DNA of 64,000 nt, taken from Lepraria neglecta. Lineage: Eukaryota; Ascomycota; Lecanoromycetes; Lecanorales; Stereocaulaceae. Under the pieces are notes generated by a model. That model was not told where the DNA came from. It made no database searches and was given only the letters and a program-made list of their open reading frames with translations. Of this stretch, positions 44,543-55,217 are shown in pieces. The position numbers were made by a program, and so were the translations under genes. Every line of letters begins with the position of its first letter. The first letter of the stretch is position 1. The stretch lies in contig CM065650.1 in the NCBI GenBank assembly GCA_033220425.1, forward strand, positions 2,046,001-2,110,000. The letters run 5' to 3'.

Positions 44543-46673
44543 TCATTTCGAGAAGGCTTCACGTTTGTGGCCGCAAGAGCTGCAGTAGCCATTCATAGAA
44601 TCGCTCATCGGGCCATTTAGATAACAATGGCTGCAATACCACTTTCGATCTTTGCGAGGGGACGAAGGCGGAGGTCCAGACTTAGGCTTGGAGGTGCTCT
44701 TGACGCAACTATGGTCTAGGGATAAAGGGTGGGCGCCTGCTGCAAGCAACGAGTTGACAAGCTCGACGTTCTTGAATAGAGAGGCTGAATACAGGACTTC
44801 ATCTAACGATGGGAGGGTGGGAAAATCTCCTTCCATAGCATTCTTGATACCAGCCAGAATTTCCCGTAAAGGGATCACATATGCTTCTTGGAGCATAGCA
44901 CTTCCCGCAACGAGAACGCCATAGACGTCACCAGTCCTAGCCTCAGCTACCCACGCACCAGAGTCTCCAATTCCTTGATAATCATCTCGTCAGCGGTAGT
45001 GTGCGAATTAAGCGGGCAAGAACTATGAAAGTAGCGAAAGGTTTGATAGGGTTCGACAACGAGAACTGAATAAGCGTAAAACTCGCTTGTCATTGCGTGC
45101 TCTTTAGCTTCTGATTGGAAGAGACCGCTATACTCAGCGAATAGTCTTGAGGCTTCCTTAAAGGCCGTAATAGAAAACAAAGCTGTGTCAACATACCTAG
45201 CATTTCCTCGGGGCGGATTGACCACATATGTCGAAAGTGACTGCTCCCTCGGAATTTGATCGAGCCAGCCGAGCCGGTTCCAATGCCCCTAACAATACCG
45301 TGCCTTGTCGCTACAACAACAGCGTTTCGAGGAGCGCTTTTCTTGAATCTCTTGAAATACAACCATTCTCGCCTATCTTTGTCGAGTAAGACTCCATTCA
45401 TGCCATGATGAAATGGATTGCGGATCTCAATCACAGCCCAGTCCATACCATCAAAAGCATTATCGTCACCATCGCTGAGCGGATGTTGCGACGACATGGC
45501 TACCACGCGTTCTGCTAGTTGGCCATCATCGGCCTCGTCCAGCTCAAACTTGACCGCCTTTGTATCCTCTTCCTTGAGCTCAATCTCCTGGCCTTCTTCC
45601 CCTTCTCTAATCGAGCGTGTGTCATCTTCCATGTCTTCGTCGCTGGATTCGAGCGATTCATCTCCTTCAACCCAGACATCTGCATTGCCCATCACGTCAC
45701 CTGAGACTAGATCCATATAGTATCCTTGGCCGGTTGCAAATACTTCGTCCTCTTCGCCATCTGCGTCCTCTTCGCCCTCTTCATCCTCTTCGTCCTCTTC
45801 GTCCTCTTCGTCCTCCTCGTCCTCCTCATAGTCTGACATCTCATTGTCTTCTTCATCCTCTTCATAGTCCTCGTCCTAGTCTGACATCTCATTGTCTTCT
45901 TCATCCTCTTCATAGTCCTCGTCCATTTCTTCTTGTTGTTGCTGTTCTTCCACATCCGTACCATTTTCGTCGTCAGAACTAACCAAAGCCCAGTCGCTGT
46001 CATAAAGAATCATCTCCCTGTTAGGATATTGTTCGTGTTGTGGAGCTTGAACGTCTTCTGTAAAAGCGTGAGCGACCGTGAGACCGTGGTACTGTCCGTT
46101 CAGGATGATGCCTCCGCCTAGTGTCACACTTCGAACCGGATCACCAATCTGAATCTCTGCTCCACACAAGCTCATCGGCGGACCTTGAAGGAGTTCATTC
46201 ACATGTGATGCGATGAGCGCCATGGAAGCCTCCGTGTACGACTGCAAGTCGTTTTTGGGGCAGCCTTTCAAGCCGAAGCCGTTGTTTTTAAGCACTCCAC
46301 ACTTCAGCATGACCCGCATTGTCCTCTTGAGAATGGCCTGCACCTCGATGAATATCACTACTGTAGGATGAGCGTGGGTCTTTGCAGGACCCATCATCCA
46401 ACAATGCCATGTCGTGGGAATGGACCTGATGTGGCCTTTGTGTATCTCCCCTTCATTCCCCTTTACCAATTCCTGCACCCTCCCACGTAGATCGTTCTCC
46501 CAAACATCCGACGCAGTCCCACGTAGAATCCATCGACTTTGGTCACAAAGGTCACCCAATTGTTCCGCGAATGAGTCTTCGAATCTAGGATCTGTTGGGG
46601 CGGCACCGCTGATTTTCTGCTTCAGGGCTTTCCACTTGGGCCCCAGGGCGGGTAAGCTTCCTGCCGTCGGCAT
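44543..46673 (-). CDS. Trypsin-fold protein with acidic tract and C-terminal RanBP2-like zinc finger, interrupted by a duplication-made stop
   Basis: Exons 46673-45197 and 44973-44543, joined over a 223-base intron (donor GTATGT, acceptor ATCAAG), make 635 codons. A trypsin-like triad is visible: His in GQYHGLTVAHAF, Asp in LYDSDWALVSS and Ser in GIGDSGAWV, the last created only by the splice. The N-terminal 100 residues (FEDSFAEQLGDLCDQSRWIL) recur at 35484. A long Asp/Glu tract separates the His/Asp part from a second barrel-like part (VVVATRHGIVRGIG). The C-terminus carries a helical KNVELVNSLLAAGAHP piece and a WYCSHC..YCSSCGH finger of RanBP2 type. Within the acidic tract a perfect 48-base tandem duplication creates an in-frame TAG at 45878-45876. 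Without it the frame would be open throughout. Whether the enzyme acts as a protease is inference. Confidence 0.7.
45829..45924. repeat. Perfect tandem duplication, 2 x 48 bases, in a coding region
   Basis: Units 45829-45876 and 45877-45924 are identical and start TAGTCTGACATCTCATTGTC. The 48 bases are 16 codons, so the frame is kept, but the junction brings a G next to TA on the minus strand and turns TAT into TAG. Adjacent GTCCTCTTC-type triplet runs (45770-45830) show that the tract is slippage-prone. Confidence 0.95.
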
Positions 46674-47104
46674 AAGGGGTCCGCAATAGGCAAGAGTCCT
46701 AGCAGGTCATTCGGGGTTGGGGCAGTGGAAGGGCGGCCGGGCGAAGCGCTACCCTCGACATGGCTGAAAGTAGATGTACCCGTATACTATAGCACTCTCA
46801 AAGCAGCCATTTCGAATCTGTGGCATTTCTGGCGATGTGAGTTGCAAGATGGTAAGGCTGTGGATGATTAAGACGCGACTTCGGTCTGTGATAGAAGCAG
46901 CCGATTGGTTCACCCGGCGAGGCCGGCTAGGCCGGCTTCTGGACTCTGTACGACAACCTTGCCATATTTATGCCTGCTCGAGTAAAATACCTTGAGGCAA
47001 CACGTATGGAAAGACTTCCAGAACACAATTAGTGTACCAGGTCTGTTGTGGTCCGAGAAACAAGACGTACTCGTGTTTGCCCTAGCCAATTAGAACGAGG
47101 CATT
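46674..47104. promoter_or_regulatory. Divergent promoter of the protease-like and anchored-protein genes
   Basis: About 430 bases between divergent starts. A short direct repeat GGCCGGCTAGGCCGGCTTC lies at about 46922-46940. No specific site is called. Confidence 0.35.
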
Positions 47105-48453
47105 ATGTCAGCGCCAAGAGTTCTTGACCCAGAGCTCGATAGGAGGCTCCTTCCCAATGAATGCAGGATAAATTCGAGCTCAATTAGCAAAGATTTGCGC
47201 TCTACTATTGTTGCTCGTCTCTGGGAATCTCCTTCGCTTCAGTGTCTAAAGGACTACTCGGCCTATTTCCAGCACTTTGCAGTAACATGCGAAACCTGGA
47301 GATCAAGTCCTGTTGCGATCCAGACATATCGAGACTTTCTGGACCTAGTGCAGCATCTAAGAACCCACCGAAATGATGCACGTGCTTCACCGAATATCCT
47401 GGAGTTCTTTCCGTCACCACCTCCGGCGAACATGCCTGCATCAGACTTACGAATGCCATTGACTACAGAGCAGACGCGTTTGCCGGTTGCCATGCGACAT
47501 ACCTCCTGTAGTAAAGACAGTGTACTGAACGCCATCAATCTAGCCGTCTGCCTTTGGTTGATGCTCAGTTCCGGACCCCCAGCGTCAACCAACTTTCCTG
47601 GTAGATCAACTCTAATTTGGACTGAGAGTGAGAGTCTAGACGACCTCATAGAGAAATCTTTTCCGAAGACTGATCCCAAAGAGTGTCTGCGGTGGCCTCA
47701 GTCTCTCAATCTTTGCAATCTAGACCGTATCGGAGGGTTTGAGATTGTTTGGACGGATCACTTGGCCGATCATCTATACCTGAATGAGGATCTACGCACA
47801 ATCAACATCTATCATCATGCTTGCGTGTTGGAGAGCCATAAAAGTGCAGGACAGCCATAGTAGGTGGATTTCATTGTCTATTTCGTCATTGCGAGGCTCT
47901 GTTGTGACTGCTTTGGCTTAAAGTCTGCTGGTCTTCGCCTATCCCATACCCACATTGGCCTTGTGGACCAGCCAGCTTTTTTACTTTCTTTACTCGTCAG
48001 AGCAGTACCACCGACGTCGTCGCTAATAACGTCCAAAGTGAAGCATTGCCAGCAGATCTACTACATGAAACCCTGCAAACTCTTGCGCTCCTCCTTCCAC
48101 GAGCAAATGGCGAGTGCAAGACATGGTTTGAGCGAGCCTATAAGAAAGTCGAAAGTCGTCATTCCGACGCTATTGATCCCAAAGCTGCCGATATAGCGGT
48201 GGGGTCTAAAGACCATGCACAACGGAAGTTTGAATTTTGGCACGAGAGACTCCGTATCATCCAAAAAGCTTATGACGAGTCAGAGCCAAGCACCCTTTCC
48301 CAATGGTGGAATGACAGGCGCAAGAAGGTTCAGTGGTATACCTTCTGGGTTGCAATTTTGATACTGTTCCTAACCATTGTATTTGGTATGGTCCAGGCTG
48401 TCACTGGAATCTTGCAAGTTTATGCTGCATTTCACTTTGCTCAATTGAATTGA
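47105..48453 (+). CDS. Fungal protein with C-terminal membrane anchor
   Basis: Exon 1 runs from ATG 47105 (the 19 codons upstream of it are also open) to about 47843, where GTGCAG follows GCCATAAAA. Exon 2 resumes near 48030 (EALPADLLHETLQTLALLLP) and ends at 48453. The intron boundaries are my best guess. The C-terminus has a charged helix (FWHERLRIIQKAYDE) followed by WWNDRRKKVQWYTFWVAILI and a membrane segment LFLTIVFGMVQAVTGILQVY. This matches a recurrent fungal family of large soluble proteins with one C-terminal helix and a juxtamembrane DRRxxxQWxTFW motif. No catalytic residues are known to me. Membrane location and topology are inferred. Confidence 0.6.
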
Positions 48454-49478
48454 GAATGTCGGATGTGTGGACTTGTTACATGCATTGTAGCCAACCTCAT
48501 CAGGCCATGCTCTCAATATCGCAGCAGTAATCGAAGTTGCTTTGCAGATTACACCAAAAACGTTTTATAATTTCCATCTGTCTTGTGGTATGTCGCTTGA
48601 CAACACATCCGCAGTCCAATCATTCCTCCCGTTCAAGATCCTTCCTCTCGCCGCATGGCAATGGGCAACCTCCTTCGTGCCTCCCATTGACTAGCTGACT
48701 GAATGAGAAGAATCACTGGGGATTTTCATAAATGTTGCCCGTCTGTTTGCTAGCATTTCTGCCTATCAAGTAGCGGTGGTGGCGGCGAAGGCAATCGATA
48801 GGATCATGGAATCTTCTCGAGCATTCATTTTGCTACAGTGTGGAGCCAAATGAGAGCGTTCAGAAGGATGTTGTCGACCCATCCTGGTGACATGCAGGAA
48901 GTGTGTTGAGCGCCAGCTGACTCAAAGCTGGCGCCTTTGACAGTCATCTTTCGACAAAAAATCACCACTCTAAGTACACGAATCACAACTTTCGTGCTCC
49001 AAGATCCAAGTTTCATCCTTGAAGCCGGCTCATCAAGCCCCAATAGTACCTTCTCACGCTCCTGTGGAGCATCATACCTTCTACAATACTGGCCTAGAGC
49101 CTATAGAGATGTAGCATAGTTTCTCTTGAAGTTCATGTCAAACTCAAGATTTTGGATAGTTCACAGAAGAAGTTAGTGGTCAATCCAAGCATGCGATTGT
49201 CTGGGGGCCTTGTCCTGATACTGCATCCTCAGGCTTAGCAACGCAATATCACTTCACGAATCCAGACTAAAAGTTCAAAACCCTTGAATTTACAGGCTCT
49301 CAAATTTCCATGTCCCAATCAACCCTGTCCAATCCTTGCCCCGTACTCTGGTCAAATATTCTCTTGTATTCAATAGCGCCTCCCCACCACACTCCGTACC
49401 ATATTATGCATTGCCATGTGTCTGGGCCAAGCTCATTATCCCCTCTTTAAGCTATCTCATGCGGCCCTGACCGTCCAA
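48454..49478. other. Intergenic with a dispersed-repeat fragment
   Basis: 48739-48764 (CCGTCTGTTTGCTAGC onward) matches the 7 kb repeat. The remainder shows no gene. Confidence 0.45.
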
Positions 49479-49770
49479 TTAGCAGCCGTGAGATGATGTC
49501 GGATGTTCTGATCTGACGTTCAATAAGCTAGTCCATCCGCGGATCTTGATTTGTGAGTTCTCAAAATCAATGTATTTCCTACAACCCACGCAAAACGTAG
49601 AATGTTTACCGGAATCATCGCCCACTCGACCGCACCAAGCGACTCTATGGTCCTCGTTGTTGATCTTGAACTCCTGTCCAGGTTGGTACTTGTTCAGTTT
49701 CAGACCGCATTCAACACAGAAGCGCCTCCAAGCTTTTAGACCTCCAAGTCTCGTAGGTCCTCTGATTGAC
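49479..49770 (-). pseudogene. Zinc-ribbon half of the F-box-like family (member C)
   Basis: The minus frame reads LGGLKAWRRFCVECGLKLNK, a PGQEFKINNEDHRVAWC segment, FCVGCRKYIDFE and a C-terminus ending SSHGC at TAA 49481-49479. The pattern GG..A..RFCxECG then FCVGC is shared with members D and F and with the Cys pairs of member A. The frame is blocked by a stop upstream of about 49765 and no F-box is visible within the next kilobase. It is a 3' fragment. Confidence 0.55.
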
Positions 49771-51055
49771 GATCATAACCTTTCAAGTTAACGCTGTAGG
49801 CAGAACACGTATTGTTCTAAGGTGTAATAATTTGCCGGGGGTACCTAGTGTACCGGCAATGGACACTACCCCTCAACGCGGGGCAATCCTCTTTCGGCAG
49901 TGTGTATTTGATTTACTTCCGTCAGTTATCTACTAGATTTTGAACTTGAGGATCAAAATTTTGGCCAGATTTCCTAACCTAAAGCTGTTTCCTGCAAATA
50001 TCTTTAGCACTAATGGAGCGATTCATAACAGTCTTCGCTCTTGTTGCAATGTGGCAATAGGCTGGGAAGGATGTCTAGCTAATGGGGGCCCCCAGGGCCC
50101 CATAGATGGCCAAAACAGACAAAGAACGGCTAGCAACAGGCTTCTGGAATCGCATAGAAAGCAATCAAGCAACGGATTGCAACAGCTCTTTTGCGGATAA
50201 AAGTCTTAACGTAAATCAAGGCTACTGGCTCTTCTGAGCTTATAGCATTGAGACCGAGACCTTTGATAATTGCCACAAATGTTGAGGAAGACACTGTTCT
50301 TTTTGCAACCTTGGCTCAAATGTACTGAGAGAAACCTACGCTTGAGACAATTTTTGATGGTACGACAGCATTGAGCTTGGAATTTCAAATGTTTGCCTAT
50401 ATTAGACCTAGCGAGAAATGGAGTCTGAAAATTCTCTTATAATCGCTTTGTCGATGATGTTGTGTACTAAAAGGGAGACGCTGGTGCCTGCTCGAGATGC
50501 ACAAGAGCATCGAAGGTTATGAAATTTGGCAATGTAGCACCAGTTCTCGAATGTGTTCCGTCCCAGCCATGAATGTTGGCGATTTGCAAATGGCCCTAGT
50601 CCTAGCGATGAAGTCTTTGTAAATAGAATATCTATTTTATAAATTACGGCTTCTTTAGAGAAGAGCCTGTCTTATTTATACATAATATAAGGGTTAAAAT
50701 TAATTTTGCTGGCGCTGATAAGAGCTTCTGGAATACGCAGTCTCCATAGTTTATTGTCGCTAAAACGCTGGTATAAGAAAGCTTCTCGGCTGCTTAGATA
50801 GGAGATAAGGCCCTAATGGACCCTTAAAAAGACTCGCTGGGACCTGCCTATAGGGCGACAGCTTAGGCCAATCCAGGGCAATTTTGCGGACCCCCTAATT
50901 TTCTTAGTACGATTCACGAACTGAAATATTCATGCCCGGGGCGGAAAAAATGTTCAATTAGTACTCCCTACTTCGCCAACATGATGACGGTGTGGACGCT
51001 TGATCCAGAAAAGTATAGAAGAAGTTTGGACACGGAGTCCTCCATGCCCCACTGC
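49771..51055. other. Gap with repeat copy and TA-rich insertion
   Basis: 50146-50188 (GGAATCGCATAGAAAGCAAT onward) matches the 7 kb repeat. A TGTTGCAAT at 50042-50050 and an inverted ATTGCAACA at 50177-50185 flank about 145 bases that could be a small MITE. 50620-50910 is TA-rich and looks like a decayed repeat. No gene is supported. Confidence 0.4.
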
Positions 51056-51493
51056 TCACTCAGCTAAACCCTGCATTGATTTCTCCTTCTCAAGGCTTCG
51101 CATTGCCTTCCGAGGCTTCATATCGACAATATGGTCGCCGTCATGGACGCGTAAGACGGAACCATAGCCGTGATTAGGCGGACAGTGAACGACCTTGAAC
51201 TCAATCCTCTCCTCACCCACGCAGAATGATGCTAATTCATGCGGGTTACAAATGCACCAGACGACTTTGTGAATGATATCATCGATCCTGACTTCCTGGC
51301 CGAACAGGCCGTACTTGTGTTCCTTCAGTCCACATTCAATGCAGAAGCGATCTTTGGCATGTCTGTTGAGCTGCGTGTTATCGAATTTGGCTGTAGGAAG
51401 GACTCTAAGGCAATGGCTCCAGGTAACGTGGTTTGTTGGGAACACGTATCGTTGCCAATTCCTGGGGTATCCCCTTAGCCAGGAGAAGGCCAA
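51056..51493 (-). pseudogene. Zinc-ribbon copy of the F-box-like family (member D)
   Basis: Open frame with SHCLRVLPTAKF, KDRFCIECGLKEHKYGLFGQ, EVRIDDIIHKVVWC and ASFCVGEERIEF, parallel to member C but with the final Cys pair reduced. No ATG opens the frame and no F-box helix is present upstream. It continues about 50 residues past the ribbon into a basic tail (DMKPRKAMRSLEKEKS). Probably a fragment, but the long open frame could be the last exon of a gene whose start I cannot see. Confidence 0.5.
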
Positions 51494-52838
51494 TATATCC
51501 GTCGTCCGTAAACTTACTGTCGGAACTATTCCGCACCCCGCAAACTTGCGGAGTCACGTGATCCGTGCTTGGCGCCCCTTTCTAGATAAAACACCATAGC
51601 TCCAATCCATAGAAGAATCAATCCCCATTTTACCTACCCATAGAAGCAGCCTGCATACAGGCTACTCAGGGCGGGTGATAGGGGATCATACAAGCTAACT
51701 ATCGGCATAACCCTGCTATAGGTTATACCGACACTTACTAAGAAGAAGGCCTTTGGGTATTATGGAGTGAAAGGTTGGGTGGGATCGTCATAGGGCGATC
51801 ATTGATGGCTCGGGCACCTCGAGATAGGAGGTAATTTGTAGCGTAAGTTCCATTGGCAGGGCGAGCAAGGCTGAGATTTTGGAGTCAGATGAGGGCGTTG
51901 TTGAAAGTGCCATGGTGGGTTGACAAGAGATCTGATGGCAAGGGATATGGGAGACTTGATCTGAGGGGTTGAAGGTATGATGAAAATGCTTTATCCCGGG
52001 AGACGAACGTTTAAGTGTTGGATGGTGTAGCGGTCGAAAATTGTGCGCCCAAAGGAATGCTGTTGACGTTTGTATGGGATTCGGTTTCGTGGCCAGTGAT
52101 GCTTTAAAGAGCAGATCCTAGTAATATGTGATGGAAGACGGTAAGCCCTGTGGATGATAGAGCTCTGTCTAGTCGTAACACATGCTTAAACTTCGGCTAC
52201 TCTTAACGTATGCACCACCGCCGAGGCAACTTCTCAATACCAGCCTCGGGTGTAAGAGGAGCATTGTGGCGGAGGTTTAAGGTCCATTGGGCGCTGTATG
52301 GTCCATGGATCAGAGAGATGCGGACCGTGTTGGAGTCAGGGAGAATTTTTTCGGCAAGGATAATCTCTGTTGCAATGAATGACCACTTGAGGTAAAGATG
52401 AACTCTCTAAGCGACAGGGTGTTTCTGTCTGCTAGGTTTAGATAATGAAATAGCCAACATGCAAAGAGTCTTGAGAAAGTGGAACCATGCAGCTGCCAGG
52501 CACTATTTTCTTTTAGAAATATCACGATAAGCTTTCTCTAACAAAGACGAAGGTCTGTAGGACGACGAAAATGATGTTGGCTAACATGATAGACGGTTGG
52601 GGTTAAGAGTGGCGTAGCCAGGGCCGGATAATTTTAGCACGGATAAAGCCAAGCTGGGAAGAGGCTTGGCTTGATGCGATCAGCGGCGACAAATTGGGCG
52701 GCGAGGTCTGCTTTTGATAGTGTGCTGTGTTTTCCGCCGTGAGGAATGAGGTTACGGAATAAAGGATGAGTGCCTAGACGATGATCCCGAAGTTAGATTG
52801 ATCTACTTGAGACTCAAAGTTCAGACCAAAAGGAGAAA
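51494..52838. other. Intergenic, no supported gene
   Basis: Nothing recognised. The open frames at 52210-52395 and 52310-52525 overlap on opposite strands and look like chance. Confidence 0.45.
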
Positions 52839-53195
52839 TCAAGACCCTGGAGAATACGCACGGCGTAGAACGATGAGCGCTGGTTCAGGGCAGTCGAGGT
52901 AAGAGAGGACATGGAGCTTGAGCTCCACTGGAAGCGCGAGAAAGAGGTGGTAGGGTAGCTTGAATTCTTGAGGTTGCGGACGCCATGGCAGAGGTGAGTG
53001 AGAGACAGATGATGGAGTATGATGGATTCTAGCAGTGATGTTACCCCGTTGCTGATACGGACGAGTGAGGCTCGAAACTGAGCAACGAATTAGAAGTGCA
53101 GGTGTTGAAGAGTCTTGATCGTAGTGTTGTGGACTCGGTTGATTGAGACGCGTGTGAGGCTCAGTGGTGAGTAATCTGCGCGATTTAAAGGGCAT
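52839..53195 (-). pseudogene. F-box-only copy (member E)
   Basis: From ATG 53195, 118 codons: a Ser/Arg/Pro-rich N-terminus and then FLALPVELKLHVLSYLDCPE and ALIVLRRAYSPGS, where the frame stops. This is the F-box-like helix of member A cut off just after it. No ribbon follows downstream. Confidence 0.55.
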
Positions 53196-53549
53196 CAGAT
53201 CTTCAGAGGAGAGGTTGTCAGCGCGGCCAAAGTGAATGGTGAATAGGATATGTGGCAAAAAGAGACTGTTTACTCATGATTAAAAACCTCTTTATCGATG
53301 CATAATAAAGATATGGAACCTCAAGCTCGGTCACTCCTCAAGATAACTTGAGTCATACAGACTAACATATAATGGTCTACAACCTTTGGCCGTTACCACT
53401 CCATCCGGGATGGGTCCCACAAAGACTTCGGCAGGAGGGCATCTAGCCTATCCGCTTTCACATTCTCATCCCTGCCCTCCGCCTTTCTGCAACCACGAGG
53501 GGCCCGTTCTCAACCACGAGACCTCTACAGGATTATAGCAACTCCAAGA

Positions 53550-54350
53550 TCAGACTTCATCATAGGAAACTTGCCAACGAAAGAAATCCCAGCTACGGTC
53601 AGAAACCGCAAAAGGCGTATCCCGAACGGGATCTATCCTCAACTTAGAATCATAGCCGAGAAGATTTTCGCTCTCATGGTCCCAGATAGGTCTTCCCTTG
53701 AAACTTCTTCCACAGGTCTCACAAAGTTGATAGGCGTATTCTGCTGGACCTTCGCTCCAGCACTGGTGTATAACGTGCGGAATGCCGTCAATCTTGAACG
53801 ATTGGTTAGCTGGTAACCTTCGGCAATCCTTGGAGAATATTATGCCACAATCGATTCAAAATCGGAACCTCGCGTCTCTTCCACCAATTTTCTTGACGTC
53901 GCGCTTGGATTTGTCGGTGAATTTGTTGGATGGTAGGACATTGCAGCAAGAGTAACATGCGTAGTGATCGGACGGAAGAGATTGACTCCTATAAAGATGT
54001 CGAAGTTAGAACTTCTCTTTCATGTCTGCGGCTGGGTTGTGGGATAAGTCTTGGGAATAAATGACAGGCTGAATTCCCGCCATTTGTTCACGGAACACGG
54101 TCTCAGGACTCGGGGTATAATAAATTAGGTGTACTTACCCTTTCTATCGCGAGGTATTCTACAAGATGTAGATGCAAGTGTATTTTATTGAGATCCGATA
54201 AGTTCGGCCCTGGAGCACCAGATGTCAGGCTTTAATAAATCGGTATGATCTGCCGAAAGGATGAGTGTGTTCTTCTGACCATCAACGTTGTTGGCGAGCG
54301 CATTGTGAGTTAAAAGAAGATTTGGAGCTTGAGTTCGACAGGGAGCGCAA
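53550..54350 (-). pseudogene. F-box-like/zinc-ribbon copy with both halves (member F)
   Basis: LALPVELKLQIF, an F-box-like helix start, lies at about 54350-54310 and is followed at once by a stop. From about 54000 downward YACYSCCNVLPSNKF, KKIGGRDARFRF, then TGA (at the place of the first RFC cysteine), IDCGIIFSKD, PANQSFKIDGIPHVI and YQLCETCGRSFKG lead to a C-terminus VSYDEV at TGA 53552-53550. So the TGA replaces a Cys codon (TGT to TGA). The full member A layout (helix, CYSC, GG, C..C, CETC) is recognisable, showing that the two halves belong to one gene type. Confidence 0.6.
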
Positions 54351-55217
54351 GGAGAGGTGGGAGGTCCGACTGTGGTGTGACTTCGGCCTGGATCTGTGGA
54401 GGTGTGGCACTTGGAGGGATTAAATCCAATAGGACGTGCAAATGTGGCGGAACGTCACTTCAGTCTCGGTCTGTGGAGGGTTGTCGGCATCTGATGGAGG
54501 GTTCCTAGCCATGCTGATACGCAAGTGGTGCTGATTGGTGACGTCGGTCTGCATTTGCGAAAGGATATCAGTCTGTGATGAAGGTTAGTCGGTGTCCGGT
54601 CGAGGATATGCAAGAGCCATAATGACATGCAAGTTTGGCGTGATGGCAGGTTCAGTCAGTGTCTTGTCGGCGTTTTAGCAGAATCAAGTGGTTCTTGTCG
54701 TTGAAAAGTGTTGGCGACACGGGTGATGCTGGGGTTTGCGAAGAGAAGAGGGTGAATCCAGACCATCGAATCTGGATAGTGCGAGGGTTGAAAGCCAGAG
54801 GAACGCGTGTTGATATGGGATAAACGCGGCGGTAGAGAAGTGAAGTGGATTAGCGAGCCTTCATTGATGTACGATGTGTGATGTAATTTGCCTTGGTCGT
54901 ATCAAAATACCCGGGACATTAGCCCCTTGAATTTGCATTAAGGCAGCTCGAATTGAAAAGGTTAGCCATGAAAGAGGGTGGCAATCGAGTAGCAACCGGA
55001 AGGTTGTTCCTGTTTAGACCCAAGATTTTCCACTGTTTACTACTCACCGTCAAGTATGTTGAAACGTTAGCGTGGAGGTTTAGCCTGAATTGTCCATCCG
55101 CTTACTGCTCACTGTCAAGTATATTGAATGCCAATTTGGGAAGTGCCCGAATAATTCTGCTAACCGCGTTGTTACATCGCCTCTTACCAGACTCGACACC
55201 GTTATTGCATGCATCCA
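54351..55217. other. Intergenic, no supported gene
   Basis: The open frames at 54953-55267 and 55090-55446 overlap the alcohol oxidase end and look like chance. 55023-55075 and 55099-55131 share TTTACTACTCACCGTCAAGTAT / CTTACTGCTCACTGTCAAGTAT-like blocks, a degenerate local repeat. Confidence 0.4.

Noticed and set aside
45617-45982. Plus-strand frame rich in Arg, Pro, Leu and His
   Set aside because: It is the antisense reading of the Asp/Glu tract of the protease-like gene.
53571-53816. Plus-strand open frame
   Set aside because: It is the complement of the zinc-ribbon relic (member F) on the minus strand.
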